From assembly GCA_036365455.1 (NCBI GenBank), contig JAWQUS010000008.1, forward strand, positions 13,561,501 through 13,625,500: DNA of 64,000 nucleotides, written 5' to 3'. Within the stretch, counting starts at the first letter, position 1. Every line of letters starts with the position of its first letter. This document shows, one piece after another, positions 22,030-35,100 of this stretch. The stretch comes from Macrosoma leucophasiata (lineage: Eukaryota > Arthropoda > Insecta > Lepidoptera > Hedylidae). Under the pieces are notes generated by a model that did no database searches, had not been told where the DNA came from, and saw nothing but the letters and a program-made list of their open reading frames with translations. Position numbers and translations under genes: made by a program.

Positions 22030-24110
22030 TGAAAAATTTTGTAATTATTATGTTTTAACTAAGTAGTTTAAATTCTAATTTTTAATTTACTATTAATATA
22101 TGATTTTGCTTTACTTTATGTAATGGTTATTCACTCTAGGTATTTTATATATTTCTTGACGTTTTGAAAGTATCTGAAAGATCTATTCGAAATAAAAATA
22201 TTTTCTATTTCTATTTCTATTTCTGGCTACACACATTGTTTAAAGACGTTAGTCTCTTGAGACACTGCAGTAAATATCCAACTTTTTATACCTTTAAGAT
22301 ATGTCCGAACTTCCCGAGCGCTGCTCGATTCAAACCGAGTTCGGTTCGACGATTAATCTCTTTCCCGAAATAAGACCTACCTAACTGGACTGTTTATTAC
22401 ATAATCATCGACAACTTCCAGCCTAGTGCTCTCAACCAGAACGAGTGGGCGTAGCATGTACATTTTACATGATCTTCGTCTTTGTTCACTTTAAGACCCC
22501 CTCGAAGACCTAATGATGTCATCGAGCACTGTACCAAGCTCTCAGCCAGATTTTTAGAAGGGTATTACGTATTGCCTTTTAAAAAGGGAAGTACCACCCC
22601 ACCTGTGCCACGCCTGTGGCGTTTCACCCTCAAATATGAGATATTCTAATATGCCTAATATGTATATTAGTCATATGCTCTAAATTTTTACTATTCATAT
22701 TATACTCTGTTCATATTATGTCTGTGTTTGAGACACCTTGTCAGGGATAAGATAATTTCCCATGTCGTGGTTTTTAAAAAAATCGAAGTGGTTGACTACC
22801 AGGATTCTAATCAACTGATTCGAATTCATTATAATAATGAAATAAGCGAAATAAATTTGGAATCGCTTAGATGCTAATTTAATATACTTAAATTTGTGAT
22901 CCGAGATATAGCGGATTACAATTAGCGATTTTATAGTAAGTACAACTTAAACTAACACGTTTAATAGGTAAGTTTTATGTAAAAAAATAAAAGTTTGTAT
23001 AAAATAAATAAAAGTTTATTCACGGAACCAAGTTTTATAGTCAAGCAATATATGGAAACAATTTATCTTAAACCGAGTGAGCTCGACCTAACAGCGCTAA
23101 CGACTGACTCTTCGACTGCTTTTACATGAGAAGTGAATCTCAATGCGTTAGGTATAGGGCTGTCCCACAGACCAATCAGCCTTCTTGGTTCCATAGTCGA
23201 TGGGCTGTCCCTACAGTGTCTCTTACCTACCGGTGGTCGTTCCCGGTTTAAACCATTCGAAATGATCATAAAGACATCACTTAATATAAAGTCGCTTCGT
23301 GGACATAATGAAGTCTTTCTCATTTCTCTAAGTTTTTGATCCAATTGCACATCCGGCACGCCCGCTTCTTGAAGAAAGAGTTCATCATTATAGAATCTCT
23401 CTTTTTCCATGAAGTCGGTCAGTGTCAGTCTTGTTCGTCACCTTTAAATTATCCAAATTTCACTCAAATCAAAAATTTTCAGCCCCGGGCGCCTCAAACG
23501 CCCTAGGTAACGCGTTGAAATCCCCCGTGACAACGTTATAGTGGGTTGTAGAACTATGTATGACTCTGGAAATATTCTTTTACTTAGTTTGTACTTCATC
23601 ATCGATCGGAGTGTGCGGAGGACGGCACGCAGATCTATATGACCAAGCGAATACCGTTTGGTTATTCTGAGTGTAAGGTACGCCACTGTCGACGACACTC
23701 GATATTGACAACGTTGTTCACGAACAATTTCTTATCGACTCCTCGGGATAGTTCGCCTGGATATAGAGCAAGTTATCAGATCGGAGAGTTCTAGAGTTCT
23801 CTCCCTGTCCTGACTTCAGATAACCCCATGATGTGCCCTCGTAACCAGCTCAATTCTTCTTCCATGCCACGCTTGGCATCCGGATTGGCGATCGCAGTGA
23901 CAGTAGTATTTTAGTGAGACGACGCTGACCATCGTTATTTTATTTACTATCGCCTTATTGGAATGGTCTGACTGCAATTCAGACTGGGTTAGCGGAAGAA
24001 CCCTCCTCCGATAGTGTGGGGTGAAGTCGTCGTCTAGTAAAGTGGAATACGCTAGTGCTGAACCCTACTTGCTATAAGAGGTACGGCAAGTCTGACTGTT
24101 TTCTATGTCA
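22030..24110. other. No gene supported; mixed unique and repeat sequence
   Basis: Minus frames at 23063-23410 (115 codons, contains MEPRRLIGLWDSPIPNALRF) and 23444-23698 have coding-like composition but no domain I recognise. The words CACAGACCAATCAGCCTTC and TAGTCGATGG near 23166 recur at 62771, and the first also at 3949. This suggests a decayed dispersed element. Confidence 0.4.
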
Positions 24111-24114
24111 AGAA

Positions 24115-24265
24115 GCGGTAAACACGCGTACAGTTCACATTGATGGTAAGTAATATCTACTGCAGCCTATAAACATCTACATGAAACCAATTTTCGATGT
24201 AGATGCAGAGATAGATGCGTTGACACTCCTGAGGCCTGATTTACTATGCCTCTGTGGCAGAAATT
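24115..24265 (-). mobile_element. SINE-A copy, diverged and truncated
   Basis: It has CAGTTCACATTGATGGTAAG, CTGCAGCCTATAAACATC and CTCCTGAGGCCTGA in the order of the minus strand of SINE-A. Confidence 0.55.
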
Positions 24266-24399
24266 ACAAAACTGAAGGAACATTACGTTCATCGTAGATA
24301 ATGCCCGTTTTAAAAAAAGTTGAAGTAGCTGCATAATATAAATACTAGAACTCAAATGCCAGATAAATTTCTCATGTTTTATAATCAACGTGGCTATAA

Positions 24400-24610
24400 T
24401 TGACTGATGGTAGAGCTCCAGTGACGGAGCTCGCGGGCGTAGACAACACCGTATTACCTAATATACTTGCCGCTAAATGGTAGTGTCCAGCTCTATCGTG
24501 TTCCGGTCAGGTGGTAATGTATGGCCCTGTAATTTCCGGCACAGAGGCATAACACCGTAAGCCTCAGGAGTGGTAACGCATCTGCATTTTGACCTCTGGT
24601 CTTTGTATCT
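24400..24610 (+). mobile_element. SINE-A copy joined to a LINE-C tail
   Basis: It begins GATGGTAGAGCTCCAGTGACG and breaks off inside GACCTCTGGTCTTTGTA, where a LINE-C 3' tail (24612) starts without a gap. Confidence 0.65.
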
Positions 24611-24611
24611 A

Positions 24612-24712
24612 TCCGAATGATGAATGTAGACGAGGCACGGGAGGTGTGTCATATCTGGCGCTCCACACTCTGCCTACCTCGTTAGGGATCTGGGGTCAAG
24701 ATACATACATAC
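24612..24712 (+). mobile_element. LINE-C 3' tail fragment
   Basis: It has GTAGACGAGGCACGGGAGG, ATCTGGCGCTCCACACTCTG and an (ACAT)n end. It is homologous to 27490-27606 and was inserted into the SINE-A copy or recombined with it. Confidence 0.6.
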
Positions 24713-24867
24713 ATGCCCGATAGGTAAGCAGACTTAGGGTAGGTATATAGATTTAATATTTTAGATTTTAATGATATCTATATAACCCCGATTTCATCAA
24801 TCACTAAAACTTTGAACTTTCGGAACCGTCTGGATCTTAGGTACAGCGAATATGAAGAAAAGAGAAG

Positions 24868-25080
24868 GGTGGGTCCAGCGGTGACGCGGTGTGAGATGAC
24901 CGTTTGATTCGAAGGGTAGCGGGTTTGATACCCGCACCAGGACAAATATTTGTATGGCCTACAGATGTTTCGGGTGTCTGGGTGTTTGTGTATGTATTGT
25001 TTGTATGCAACGGCACCCACGACACAGCTTTATACCTACTGTGGGGCTGTGAGTGTAAGTGTATTTTATTTTATTAGTGA
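24868..25080 (+). mobile_element. tRNA-derived SINE (SINE-B)
   Basis: The head has a clear B box (GGGTTTGATACCC). It is followed by the tRNA-unrelated body TTTGTATGGCCTACAGATGT and GTGTTTGTGTATGT. Related copies are at 42950-43150 and 38250-38415. The short open frames over it carry no domain. Confidence 0.6.
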
Positions 25081-25506
25081 TGAAAGAACTTTCATGTAAA
25101 GCAGCTGGGAAGAGAATCTCCGTTTGGCTGAAGAACTGAGAATCCAATGCTCAGGTATTTTGCCAGTCATATAACCACGTTTAGGGAGGTATTCTCTCGA
25201 TAGCCTAAGCCATCACTTATATTTTTAAACAGCTGCCTCCAAAAGGTCTTCACCTCGGATTACTGAGTTGAGCTTATCGGCACCATATCTATAGTGATGT
25301 CCAATTTGTCATAGAAGCAGATAAGTCTTCAAAAGGTTCTATGGTCTATGGTCTTCAAGTGTATGTAAAATTACTATGTGCCTATGTAACGTGTAGAATA
25401 CTAGTCCAGGGTATCTTTCATCGTAGATTGGTACAGAGACCAAATCCAAGTGTCATTGTAATCATATCACATCATAATGTAAATAAGTGTAACTAAACCT
25501 GTAAAA

Positions 25507-25607
25507 AAAATCGACACGAAATGTGGTGGACCGTGGGCGGGGCTTAAATATGGTCTACTGCAGCTTGTCAGGCTATTGACATTTCATTGCCGCTCGGCGA
25601 AATGACC
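25507..25607 (+). repeat. Short repeat paired with 53092-53205
   Basis: ATGTGGTGGACCGTGG at one end and CTCGGCGAAATG at the other recur in inverse orientation at 53092-53205, with a similar middle. Class unknown. Confidence 0.5.
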
Positions 25608-25610
25608 TTT

Positions 25611-25745
25611 GGCCTAATTTTCGTAACACAAAGTCGGTGAATTGAAATAATATCGATTCTCTGTCTTGCTTTAACCAATGCGCCCGGCCTATGTTGAGCA
25701 GGACAGCGCACAGATTCAATGACTTTGTGTTACGAGAATCAGGCC
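25611..25745. mobile_element. 135-bp hairpin MITE
   Basis: GGCCTAATTTTCGTAACACA at the left is matched by the complement of the right end (GGCCTGATTCTCGTAACACA), and the arms stay similar for about 35 bp. Confidence 0.65.
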
Positions 25746-25945
25746 TCTTGCCGCGACCAATTGGACTGATTCTTGAATGGATGTCTGAAGGCGGCAGTAT
25801 TCATCCACACGTTCAACCACTAGACTTCTGTGGCAGTTATAATAGATACATAAAGTTAGATATGTAGGTAGTAAGTTGCAAAAACGCATTGTTCCCTTAT
25901 AAGTTTTATTCCTGTGACTCCAAACGTAACAATAAACATAATGCA

Positions 25946-27207
25946 TTATACGAGGGTGACAATAAAAGTTTTTAGAACTGGCTACTTAACTAAACAATGT
26001 AATAAAAAAAATAGTTTATAGTTTAAATTATTGCGTATGTATTTGTATTTGCCATTTGTTTTACGCTTTGGCGGCAAATTGAAAATTGTTTGTGTCACGT
26101 CAGCATGAATATAACGCGAATTTACGTACCTACAATGATTTTTTATCACTTTGGATGACATAAAAAAGTCAACAAGAGAGTTATGATAGACTTAGATTGG
26201 CCGTTGACGATGAAGCCCCGTCTCGTGCCACTGTTTATAACTGGTTTAATAAGTTTAAACGTTGACACACTTATCTCACCGAAAATTTGCGTGACGGACG
26301 GACTCTTACTTACAGCAACGACTGAAGATAACATCGGCGTTGTGCGGCGTATGATAGAGACTGGTAAAAGAGTAACCTATCAGCAGATTTGGACAAGCTT
26401 AGGTATCGGTATGAGTCAAGAGCACAAAATCCTCCATGAACATTTAGCGGTCAGGTACCCGGTGGATACCCCATATTTTGACCGAGGCCCAAAAACTCCG
26501 TCGTCTTGATTGGTGTCGTGAAATGGTTTAAAGATTTAACGGAGGGGACAAAAATGCTGTGTTTGATATAGTTACGAGTGACGAAAGCTGGATTTACTGT
26601 TATGACCCGGAAACCAAAAGACAGTGCTCAGTGGGTGTATCCTTCCGAGGAGTTGCCAACTAAATTGAAAAGAGGTTGAAGCGTGGGAATACTGGTGGCA
26701 TCGTTTTTTGGAAGGAGAGGTCATTACGCGACAATTGTTTTACTGCAGAGTCGTACACTACCAATTGTTTGCCCCTTGTTTTGGAAAAAAATTGGGAGAA
26801 AAGACCTCGCAGTAGGATATTCCTTAACCACGACAACGCCTCGTCGCACACCGCCAGGCGAACGACCGACTATTTGGCGACGTTAGACGTGGAATTACTG
26901 GGTCACCCACCATATAGCCCCAACCTCGCACCTTGAGATTTTTATTTATTCCCGAAAATAAAGGAAAATCTTCGAGGAAAACGTTTTATGGGGACCGAGG
27001 AAGCAGTGGCTGCGTCGAATGAGCGATCAATGCCGTCGAAGAGACCCCTCAGGACGAGTGGGCAATGTGCTTTTCTCGGTGGTCCACCGAATGCAGTGAT
27101 GTATTGATGTGAATGGGCATTATTTTGAAAAGATATAATAAAACTCATAACTTGCTAGTTTGCTCAGTTTTTGATTTTCTAAGAACTTTTTGTGTGGCTC
27201 TCGTATA
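25946..27207 (+). mobile_element. Second mariner transposon, decayed
   Basis: The terminal repeats TTATACGAGGGTGAC and, on the complement of the right end, TTATACGAGAGCCAC flank a mariner transposase pseudogene. TA lies at both edges. The length is close to the 1.3 kb family norm. Confidence 0.8.
26130..27130 (+). pseudogene. Mariner transposase pseudogene
   Basis: Fragments in several frames read LTATTEDNIGVVRRMIETGK and SLGIGMSQEHKILHEHL (second helix-turn-helix). Next come DESWIYCYDPE (first catalytic Asp), LNHDNASSHTARRTTDYLA (second) and GHPPYSPNLAP-stop-DFYLFP (third). At least three frame changes and one stop before the third Asp show that it is dead. It is a different lineage from the mariner at 14863. 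Confidence 0.8.
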
Positions 27208-27301
27208 ATCAGAATGGTATATTTAGTAACATGCAGAAAATGTAAATGATTAATAGATCATTCATCCTCATCCTCAAAACAAGAAGCATTTTTAGGGTAC
27301 C

Positions 27302-27606
27302 TTAAAAGGCATGCTTCGATGGTTCGGGCATATAGAAAGAATGTCGAATGAGCGAATGACTAAACAGATATACAATGCGAATGTGGATGGTTGCAGAGGC
27401 CCAGGAAGACCAAGGCTGACCTACCATGACCAAATAGGTCGAGTTCTGTCTGATGGTGGTGTCAAAAGTCTTAGGAATCGGCGTGCATGTATGAAGAGAA
27501 TGATGAAGGTAGACGAGGCACGAGAGGTTTGTCAGAACCGGGATGTCTGGCGCTCTACACTCTCTGCCTACCCCGTTAGGGACCTGGCGTGAAGATACAT
27601 ACATAC
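27302..27606 (+). mobile_element. LINE-C 3' fragment with a C-terminal reading frame
   Basis: The frame 27311-27592 (93 codons) reads MLRWFGHIERM, GRPRLTYHDQIG and NRRACMKRMMKVDEARE. These are familiar words from the extreme C-terminus of insect endonuclease/reverse-transcriptase polyproteins. It ends in (ACAT)n after CGTGAAGAT. Three shorter copies of the same tail lie at 17487, 24612 and 56118, a series typical of 5'-truncated LINE insertions. Confidence 0.7.
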
Positions 27607-27609
27607 TTA

Positions 27610-28140
27610 AAAGGAAAAAAGGAACCCTTATAGGATCACTCGTGCGTCTGTCTGTCTGTCTGTCTGTCCGTCCTTCACAGCCAATTTGCTCCGAAACTAC
27701 TCGACCGAATGAGTTGAAATTTGATAAATATATGTAAATTGGTGACCCAAAGATGAACACGTCAAGTAAAATAATAAATTTTAAACAGGGGGGCCACTTT
27801 CGGGTGTAAATCAGAAAATTAAAAAAAAAAACACTATGTCGGGTGACATATCAAATGAAAGAGGTTGTTGTCAGCATCTCAGATATATTTTTTTATAATT
27901 TTTGCATAAACAAATTTGAAGTTATTTAAGAAAAACGACGAAAATTGACCATTCCCCTCCCCCCTATCTCCGAAACTACTGAACTTAAAATTTTGAAAAA
28001 AATGTGGAATATAGTTCTTTGCCTATAGATTACTGGAAAACCTATAAGAAGTTTTTCATTACATTACTTACTCTGTAAATACACTAAATACGGAACCCTA
28101 CACTGCACGTGGCCCGACACGCACTTGACCGGTTTTTAGA
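27610..28140 (-). repeat. Dispersed repeat of unknown class, reverse copy
   Basis: On the minus strand it starts AAAAACCGGTCAAGTGCGTG and GTCGGGCCACGTGCAGTG and ends with a (GACA)n run near 27645-27672. It is the same family as 4457-5250. Confidence 0.55.
27645..27672 (+). repeat. (GTCT)n microsatellite
   Basis: Five perfect GTCT units followed by GTCCGTCC, at the end of the dispersed repeat. Confidence 0.8.
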
Positions 28141-28573
28141 AACGTATTTGAAGTCAATAGTTTGAAAATATGATTGCCTTATTAATGTGTAAGAAAATAT
28201 GCAGTTTCTTTTGGAACAAATAAAAAATATTAACATTCTAATAAATGCCCGGACTATAAGTTAATCAGTCTTATCGACGAATAAAAGTCCTTCATCAGAT
28301 GTTGAGGAATTTCATCCGGTAAAACGGACGCTTGTAGTCCAGTCAAATCTCTACACTAGAATATATTTTTTACTCACAATATGCGCCTGATGCGAGTTTA
28401 TTTCGTCATTCGAGCATTTAGATCTTGCAAATGATTTTAAAGCTAGTTTCATTTCGGCAATTGCGCTGAAGGGAGAATGAGCATGTGGTTAAGAAAACTT
28501 AATTGAGTTACAATATGGTGGCAATATTTGGAGTTGAGAATAAGTAAACGTAACTAAATCGTGAGAATTACAG

Positions 28574-28603
28574 TAAGAAACCGACAAAACTTATCGGTTT
28601 CTT
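28574..28603. repeat. 10-bp-stem hairpin
   Basis: AAGAAACCGA and TCGGTTTCTT pair across a short loop. There is no flanking duplication. Confidence 0.4.
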
Positions 28604-28675
28604 GTTTTAGAATTTTACTCGACATTTAGAGTCTAAATTAACTACCTATATAAGATCCGCCTTATCAATATCACT

Positions 28676-28786
28676 TTTACCATTGTCGGAGAAATTAAAT
28701 TAGCAAGAAATTCACTTCGAATTAGACATAATGTCATATACACAATATGACAATATGTCTAATTCGATCAATTTGACAATGGTAAA
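28676..28786. mobile_element. 111-bp MITE with near-perfect central hairpin
   Basis: The outer arms are TTTACCATTGTC and GACAATGGTAAA. The inner arms are CGAATTAGACATA and TATGTCTAATTCG, with ATGTCATAT/ATATGACA between them. The whole unit folds on itself. Confidence 0.55.
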
Positions 28787-29011
28787 CTGTTTAAAAGGAT
28801 TCGTTAAAATTTAGAGTCTTGTCAAAACATTTTGACGTAAATTACCTACTGTTGTATAAATATGATATGTGTAAAAAGGTTCAAGAAGTTTTAAATTATT
28901 ATGCAACATTTCCGACACCATAAGTCATAATTATAGGAAATAGCATTTTAAATTTGTAACACAATCAAAAACGCAGTCATGTCCAACATTTTCATTCTCC
29001 TTCGGCATTGA

Positions 29012-29115
29012 TATAGCTTGACCAGAACCGCTGTACCCCTATGCGAGCGGCGAGGTTCGCCTGTCAGTCTGCCGTCATCGCCTATGAGCCCTATGATTTC
29101 GTGTCTCAAGCTATA
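29012..29115. mobile_element. Small MITE-like element
   Basis: TATAGCTTGA at the left and TCAAGCTATA at the right enclose a GC-richer 84-bp core. Confidence 0.4.
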
Positions 29116-29119
29116 CCTA

Positions 29120-32100
29120 CATAACTAAGTAATTTCGATGACAATTTAATGTTGCGATACTACCGGACCTTGTGAATGATATAGTTAAAGAGCTATAACT
29201 ATACAATATATGGTCGTGTTTTCTTATGCAGTGCAAACATTTTGATATTTTGTAGATTAGCAAAAAATATTTATTTTTTAAATAGGTAATATATACTATA
29301 TACTTCATATATAATATAAACTATATACTTCAAAATAAGCTATTAAATGGATACAAATTGATTTCTTTTTAAAGAAATACTGATTTTCATTAGTTATGAA
29401 TAAAAACTTTCATTATTTTGCGGGCAATTTTATTGTACCTACTTAATTGACAAAAAAAAGACAGAAGTACCATTCTAATAACCTGAATGTGTTCTAATTT
29501 CGAAATCCAATCAGGAAAACGAAAAACTCGCACTTAAAAAATACTATGATTACAGTAGTTTTAACAAGTTTTATCCAATCTTATTACAATGCAAATCACA
29601 TTATTCAATGGACCGAAAAGTACCAGATATCTATTATTTAAACTAAATTTGGTGGATGTATGTATTTGCCTTCAAAATACATTCTATAGGTATATTATGT
29701 ACAATATAGAAAATAGACTTTATCAATGTCTGATAACAATTATCATCTAACAGTGTTGTCTAGAATCGATACACCAAACACATTTACATTTTCTAAGACA
29801 GATGTGGCAGTTTCAAGTCTACAACAGTTAATGGGACATTCGTTACAACTAACTTATCGATGTTAGTTGCTCCTATTTAGATAATTTACATAGTTCATAT
29901 GGATGCTTGGATTTACTTAGACTAAAGTAGGTAGGACAACAATGTGAGAGAGAACAATTCAACAATAATTTAAGCTCAAGTTCATGTAAGTATAACAATC
30001 AATGGCGGCCTTATAGACAGAAAAAATAAAGTCAACTTAATTGTACAACTGCAGTCACTAAAATGTTTCATTATTGATTGTAATGTACCAAATTTTAATA
30101 AACAACAAAATTTTACATTTTCACCACATGTTCACGTTTTTCCAAATAAAAGTTTGTTTTTACATGAATAATTTAATATGAATAATATGGGTATATTAAG
30201 CTCGTGCACAAGATAGTCTGCTGTGACCTTTTATTGAGAATCTAAACAGAATCGCTAATATCTTTGTCTCGTTCCTTCATACTTGCTGTCATATTATATG
30301 GAAATGAGACAAAATTCCGGCAGTTCCTAAATTGAATCGCAATAAGATGTCATGGTACGGGTCCTGGTCTAAGTCGGCATAGCCCAGCACAAACATGGTA
30401 ATTGAAAAATCCGCCAAAGATAACAATAATCGTTAAGCTAGTTAGGTAAAAGCTAAGTTAAGATAGCTACAGCCAAGACCTCTAAATAATTTTATGATCA
30501 ACTCTATCTAGGTTTGAGTATTATCGTTAAGAAAATGAACGAAATTAAAAAGCAATTTTAAATTGCTTAAATGCAAGATTTGTGGCACCATTTGTTTAAA
30601 GTAAGATAACACGGTAATATAAGGTGACGGACTCCGCTGAGATACTGGTATTCATTATAAATAAATGTTATAGGTGCCAAACGAATAGTCTGTATATATT
30701 ACAGTAAGACTAAAGTCACATTCACATCAAACTAAGGTAAATTGTGCAAATGTGCAGCTTTATTTGACAAAGATATCAATGAGAGTAGAATTAATTAAGT
30801 GAGAGTTAAACTATTTGTCGAACAGTTTTCATCCGTGTAAAATTAAAAATAAAACCTAAGGACAACGTTTTGATTGCGGTGGACCTCCAGCTCAAGAGCG
30901 TACTATCGTATTACCTAATATATTTGAAACTAGCAGAAAAATTAGCTTTTACATACTTGATTATGAGTACTACGGTACGAGTTATGTACAGATCCGTTAT
31001 TGCAGGGAAAGAGACGAATTGGCTTCATGAAAAGCAAACGATTTACTTAGTAATGATGCCAATGGCTTACAACTTTAACTTTAACAACTGCAACTTGAAA
31101 AATAACATTAAAATGTCCATGTTGTTACACAATCCACGAGTAAACCCTTAATGTTCTGTAAAAAATATATTTGCGGATATTCTCGCGAATGCAACACTCC
31201 CAAATTCTTCTTATACCCGACTTTTCGGTCGCTTTCCAGCTACCGAAATACAATGAAGATAATTTTTACAATGTATGAAGCTCCTGAAAACCTGCTTAAA
31301 CGTTACGTTACATTTTTTGTTGTTGTAGCGGATGGGTGTGATTAAATACTTTCCTGCTTTAACAAACTCTAATTAGCTAACGAATAGATAATCACTCTTT
31401 TGTCTGTTTCTATCTTGCTTAATTGAAGATTCAACTGGAAAAGACCAAGAACATAGATATTTTTTCTTGCGTAATCCACGTTTATGAATACGGGGAATAA
31501 ATATTAAGACTGATAGAAATGGTCGCATTGGGCAATTTAATGATTGTCTCAATAAGTAGCAACGATGTAGGTATGGCGATTTGGGTATAAAATTTAGTAG
31601 AGGTTTTTGATTGAATTTGCCATGAGTGTTTGATTTAGTACGACCATCTGTAAATCTTAATTTTCTTATAGGTACAGTGATATAACAATGCCATCACTTA
31701 AGAATTTATCATGACTAGTAACATATGTGCTAAATATGTATCTAATGGAAACAAACGTATTCTACAGAAGATAAACACAATTAAAACATGAACACAATAT
31801 TTTGTGATTCCTTAAAAGTATTCTTATTTTATTAGTTAATGATACAAGCAATCTTAAATAATAACTCTACTAAACTAGAGACGAATTAATTTATAAGGGT
31901 ACGTGTAACTGCCTCTCAACTTATGAAGGTTAAATTTTGACTTTTCAAATGCAATTTGTAACATTCATTAAACAAATTACAATACAGCAATATAATCCCT
32001 GTCTTCTGTAAAATGAATCAAGTTTTCAATATCAAACACTACGAATAATTCGTTGACGAGACTTATTACATACAAAAGTTCAAACAAAAAGCTAAATATC

Positions 32101-35100
32101 TAATAGCGTACAAAAATACAAATAGATCAAAGATTTAAACGATAAGCACTACTTAATCAAAATTGTTGACGTTGCCATGGACCTGTACAAAAGCTATTTC
32201 CAAAGTCCAGTAGGTAAATAGCATTTATTTAATAAATAATTTATTTCTATTATCTTTTACATAATAAACCCTATCAATTTTGTCAAACCTCGCTGCTGAT
32301 CATCACAGTATTAGTATTACTAGCCATCAGACCTATTACATGGTAAGTTTATCGATTTTTGATGAAGTCTAAAATTACTAACGATGGGCCTTGTATTCTA
32401 CATTAGCCATACATACATGCTTAAAGAATATTTCGTAACTTAATTTGTATGAAACGTTATTTAAAATTCAGTAATACATTTAGAACATTCTATAACACGC
32501 TAAGTCTATCAAAGGCCCCACAGTTTAAAGCAAACGATAATTTATTTACCTATAATCAACATCTACAAGTAACTTTAAACGTTTGATAACATAACTCATT
32601 GCCCTTACATAATTTTGTTAAGTCAAAGACAAACAATACCTCTTCTTTCTTCAACTCGTCAATGAAAAATCTATTGGGTTCATGCTGACAAAGAACGATT
32701 AAACTATGTGTTAGAATAAGACATATTTAACTGAAATAGGGAGAAATGAATAGTTACTATGCCTACTTTGCATTAAAAAGGTTTGTCATACGCAATTTAA
32801 TAGACATATTAACTGTATGCTTTGATATGAACTTATAACTTCTGAGCATAACTAGCTTAATTTTTTTTACACTATTTTTTGTGATTGTTGAATGAGGAGA
32901 TAAAAGTGAGAATATGAGATAATATATAAGGATAGCACCAGAGTGTAAAACGAAGTATAGTAAAATGAGAAAAAAATGTATGAGAATAAGAGTTATGAGT
33001 TTAACCGACGAACCATGTCTTTTCATGACAATTCTCTATTGTTTTTCAGTGGTGTGTAGACTATGATTCTAGCAGTAGTGTGATGAATAAGATGCCATTG
33101 TAAAATTATATTTAATTTAAAAGTTTATACTTTGTTGCGATTTAATAAATATTTCCCTATAGAAAAAACCTCGCCTTATGCACTCGTGTGTCAGTTTTGA
33201 GAACCTTTAAACCATCATTATAGGTACTCAACACGTTTTCGAGACAAACATGTGCTACATTTTCGTTTTATCTATATATTAATACGCAGTGGGATATCAT
33301 TCTCATCTTCATTAATCTATTTATTTTTAAGTGATACATTATTTTAGCAAGCTTATTTTCACAAGAGTGATTTCATTTGATATACACATTATCTTACTTA
33401 TGAGGTGATTTGCAACCAACTAGGATTTTCAAAATTAATCTACGATATCAGAATTAATATTTGCTTGGCCCTGATTGTTTCATCTCTGTATAAGTTTATT
33501 TTTCGTTACAAATAATCAATACATGAGAATAATCTTAATACACAATTTGTATGAAGATTTTCACCTTTTGATCCCACCACGCGTTAGTATATTATCAGCT
33601 TACTACTTAGCTATCGCCCTTATAAATTGATACTTTTAATAATTCTTGATCAGTACCATCATTATATTTTCTTTTTATCCGACTAAGGCGAAGCAAAAAG
33701 GAGGGTTATGATACATTAACGATTATATTATTGACCTCCGCCCTGTAAATATTACCAATGTCAATGTTTGAACAATGGTCTCCATGTTTATTACTCAATC
33801 ATGTAAAAAGTACTTTGATATAGACTTACTTGACATTTCATATTTTCCAACCCGATTTGGTTCGGATGAATTTTAAGAATGACATGGTTATGTAAACTTG
33901 AATGATGTTTATTTATTTAAACTTTTCAATAGCTATTAAGGTCTGAATTTTATATCTATAGCGGTTAAAATGTAAAAATCTTTTGGAAGTGCTGCTAAGC
34001 ATAATAAATTAAGCTTACTTTTTCATAATTATTAACCTAAGAGTTCGTTTTGTAAATTTCGTTTACTACTATCTCCACCGTTAGGTGAACCTAAAAGTAT
34101 AAAATGTAATGATTTGATTTGGCTGCTTTACGTTAAGGACAGAAACCTAGTGCGCCTAAAATATATATATTAATATATATATACATATATATCTTTTTTA
34201 TAACTCAGGAATCATTCAAATCAAACGACAATATAAACATTAGTTGTATCTTTTTAAATTTTTTTATAATAATTAAAGGATAGAGTGTGATCGATTATTT
34301 TAAAATAAAAAAACTAACTATTAGAATTTAATATTAATTACTTATTAAAAGTAAACAAAAATACTGATCTCGATTCAGTGTAAATAAGCTATGTAAGATG
34401 TTCGCTTATTGTGTACATTAGTTGTCCTATGCAAATATCAAGCAAAATACGGTTTGCAAATGAATATATAAAACACTACATACAATCAACCCGCTATGTC
34501 ATGAAATTTGTGTTGGTGTTCTCGTAGCAAAATTAAAATAATTGCATACGCGAAGAAATCCTATAACTTTACTTTTAATTACTAATAATTTTCTAATATA
34601 GAACTTATGATATTTAGAGCCGATCATTAGTAAGAATTAATACAAATAATAAGTATATCAGTCAAATTGGACATCAGCTTATTTACCGCATTCAATGTCC
34701 AATTTTATTTTATTTGTGACACAGGAACAACCTCGGTGCTCGCAAATCTTAAACCGAATATCGATGATTTTTTCAGTTAAATCGTTAGCTTAGTTAGTAT
34801 CACACTAACATACAATCTATCTAATTTTGCTTAGCAAAATGTCATTACTAACTGATTTGCATTAAAATGAGAGTAATGTTCACGACAACAAATCACTAAA
34901 TATCCTACCAACGAAAATATTTATTATATAGCTTTTAAAATTTAAATATACATATATTAAATTCCTTTCTATCTTATATTGTTTTCGTAAGATGCAGTTT
35001 TCAATACGTACATGACAATATGTACAATTCAATATATTAAAAAATATGTTATAAAATATATTAAAAGAGAAAGAGAGGATTTATAAGGCCGTATGTATGT

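Noticed and set aside
33000..33025. TGAAAAGACATGG on the minus strand as a possible mir-71 arm
   Set aside because: The match to the mir-71 start has an extra A and fails after GACATGG. No hairpin partner was seen.
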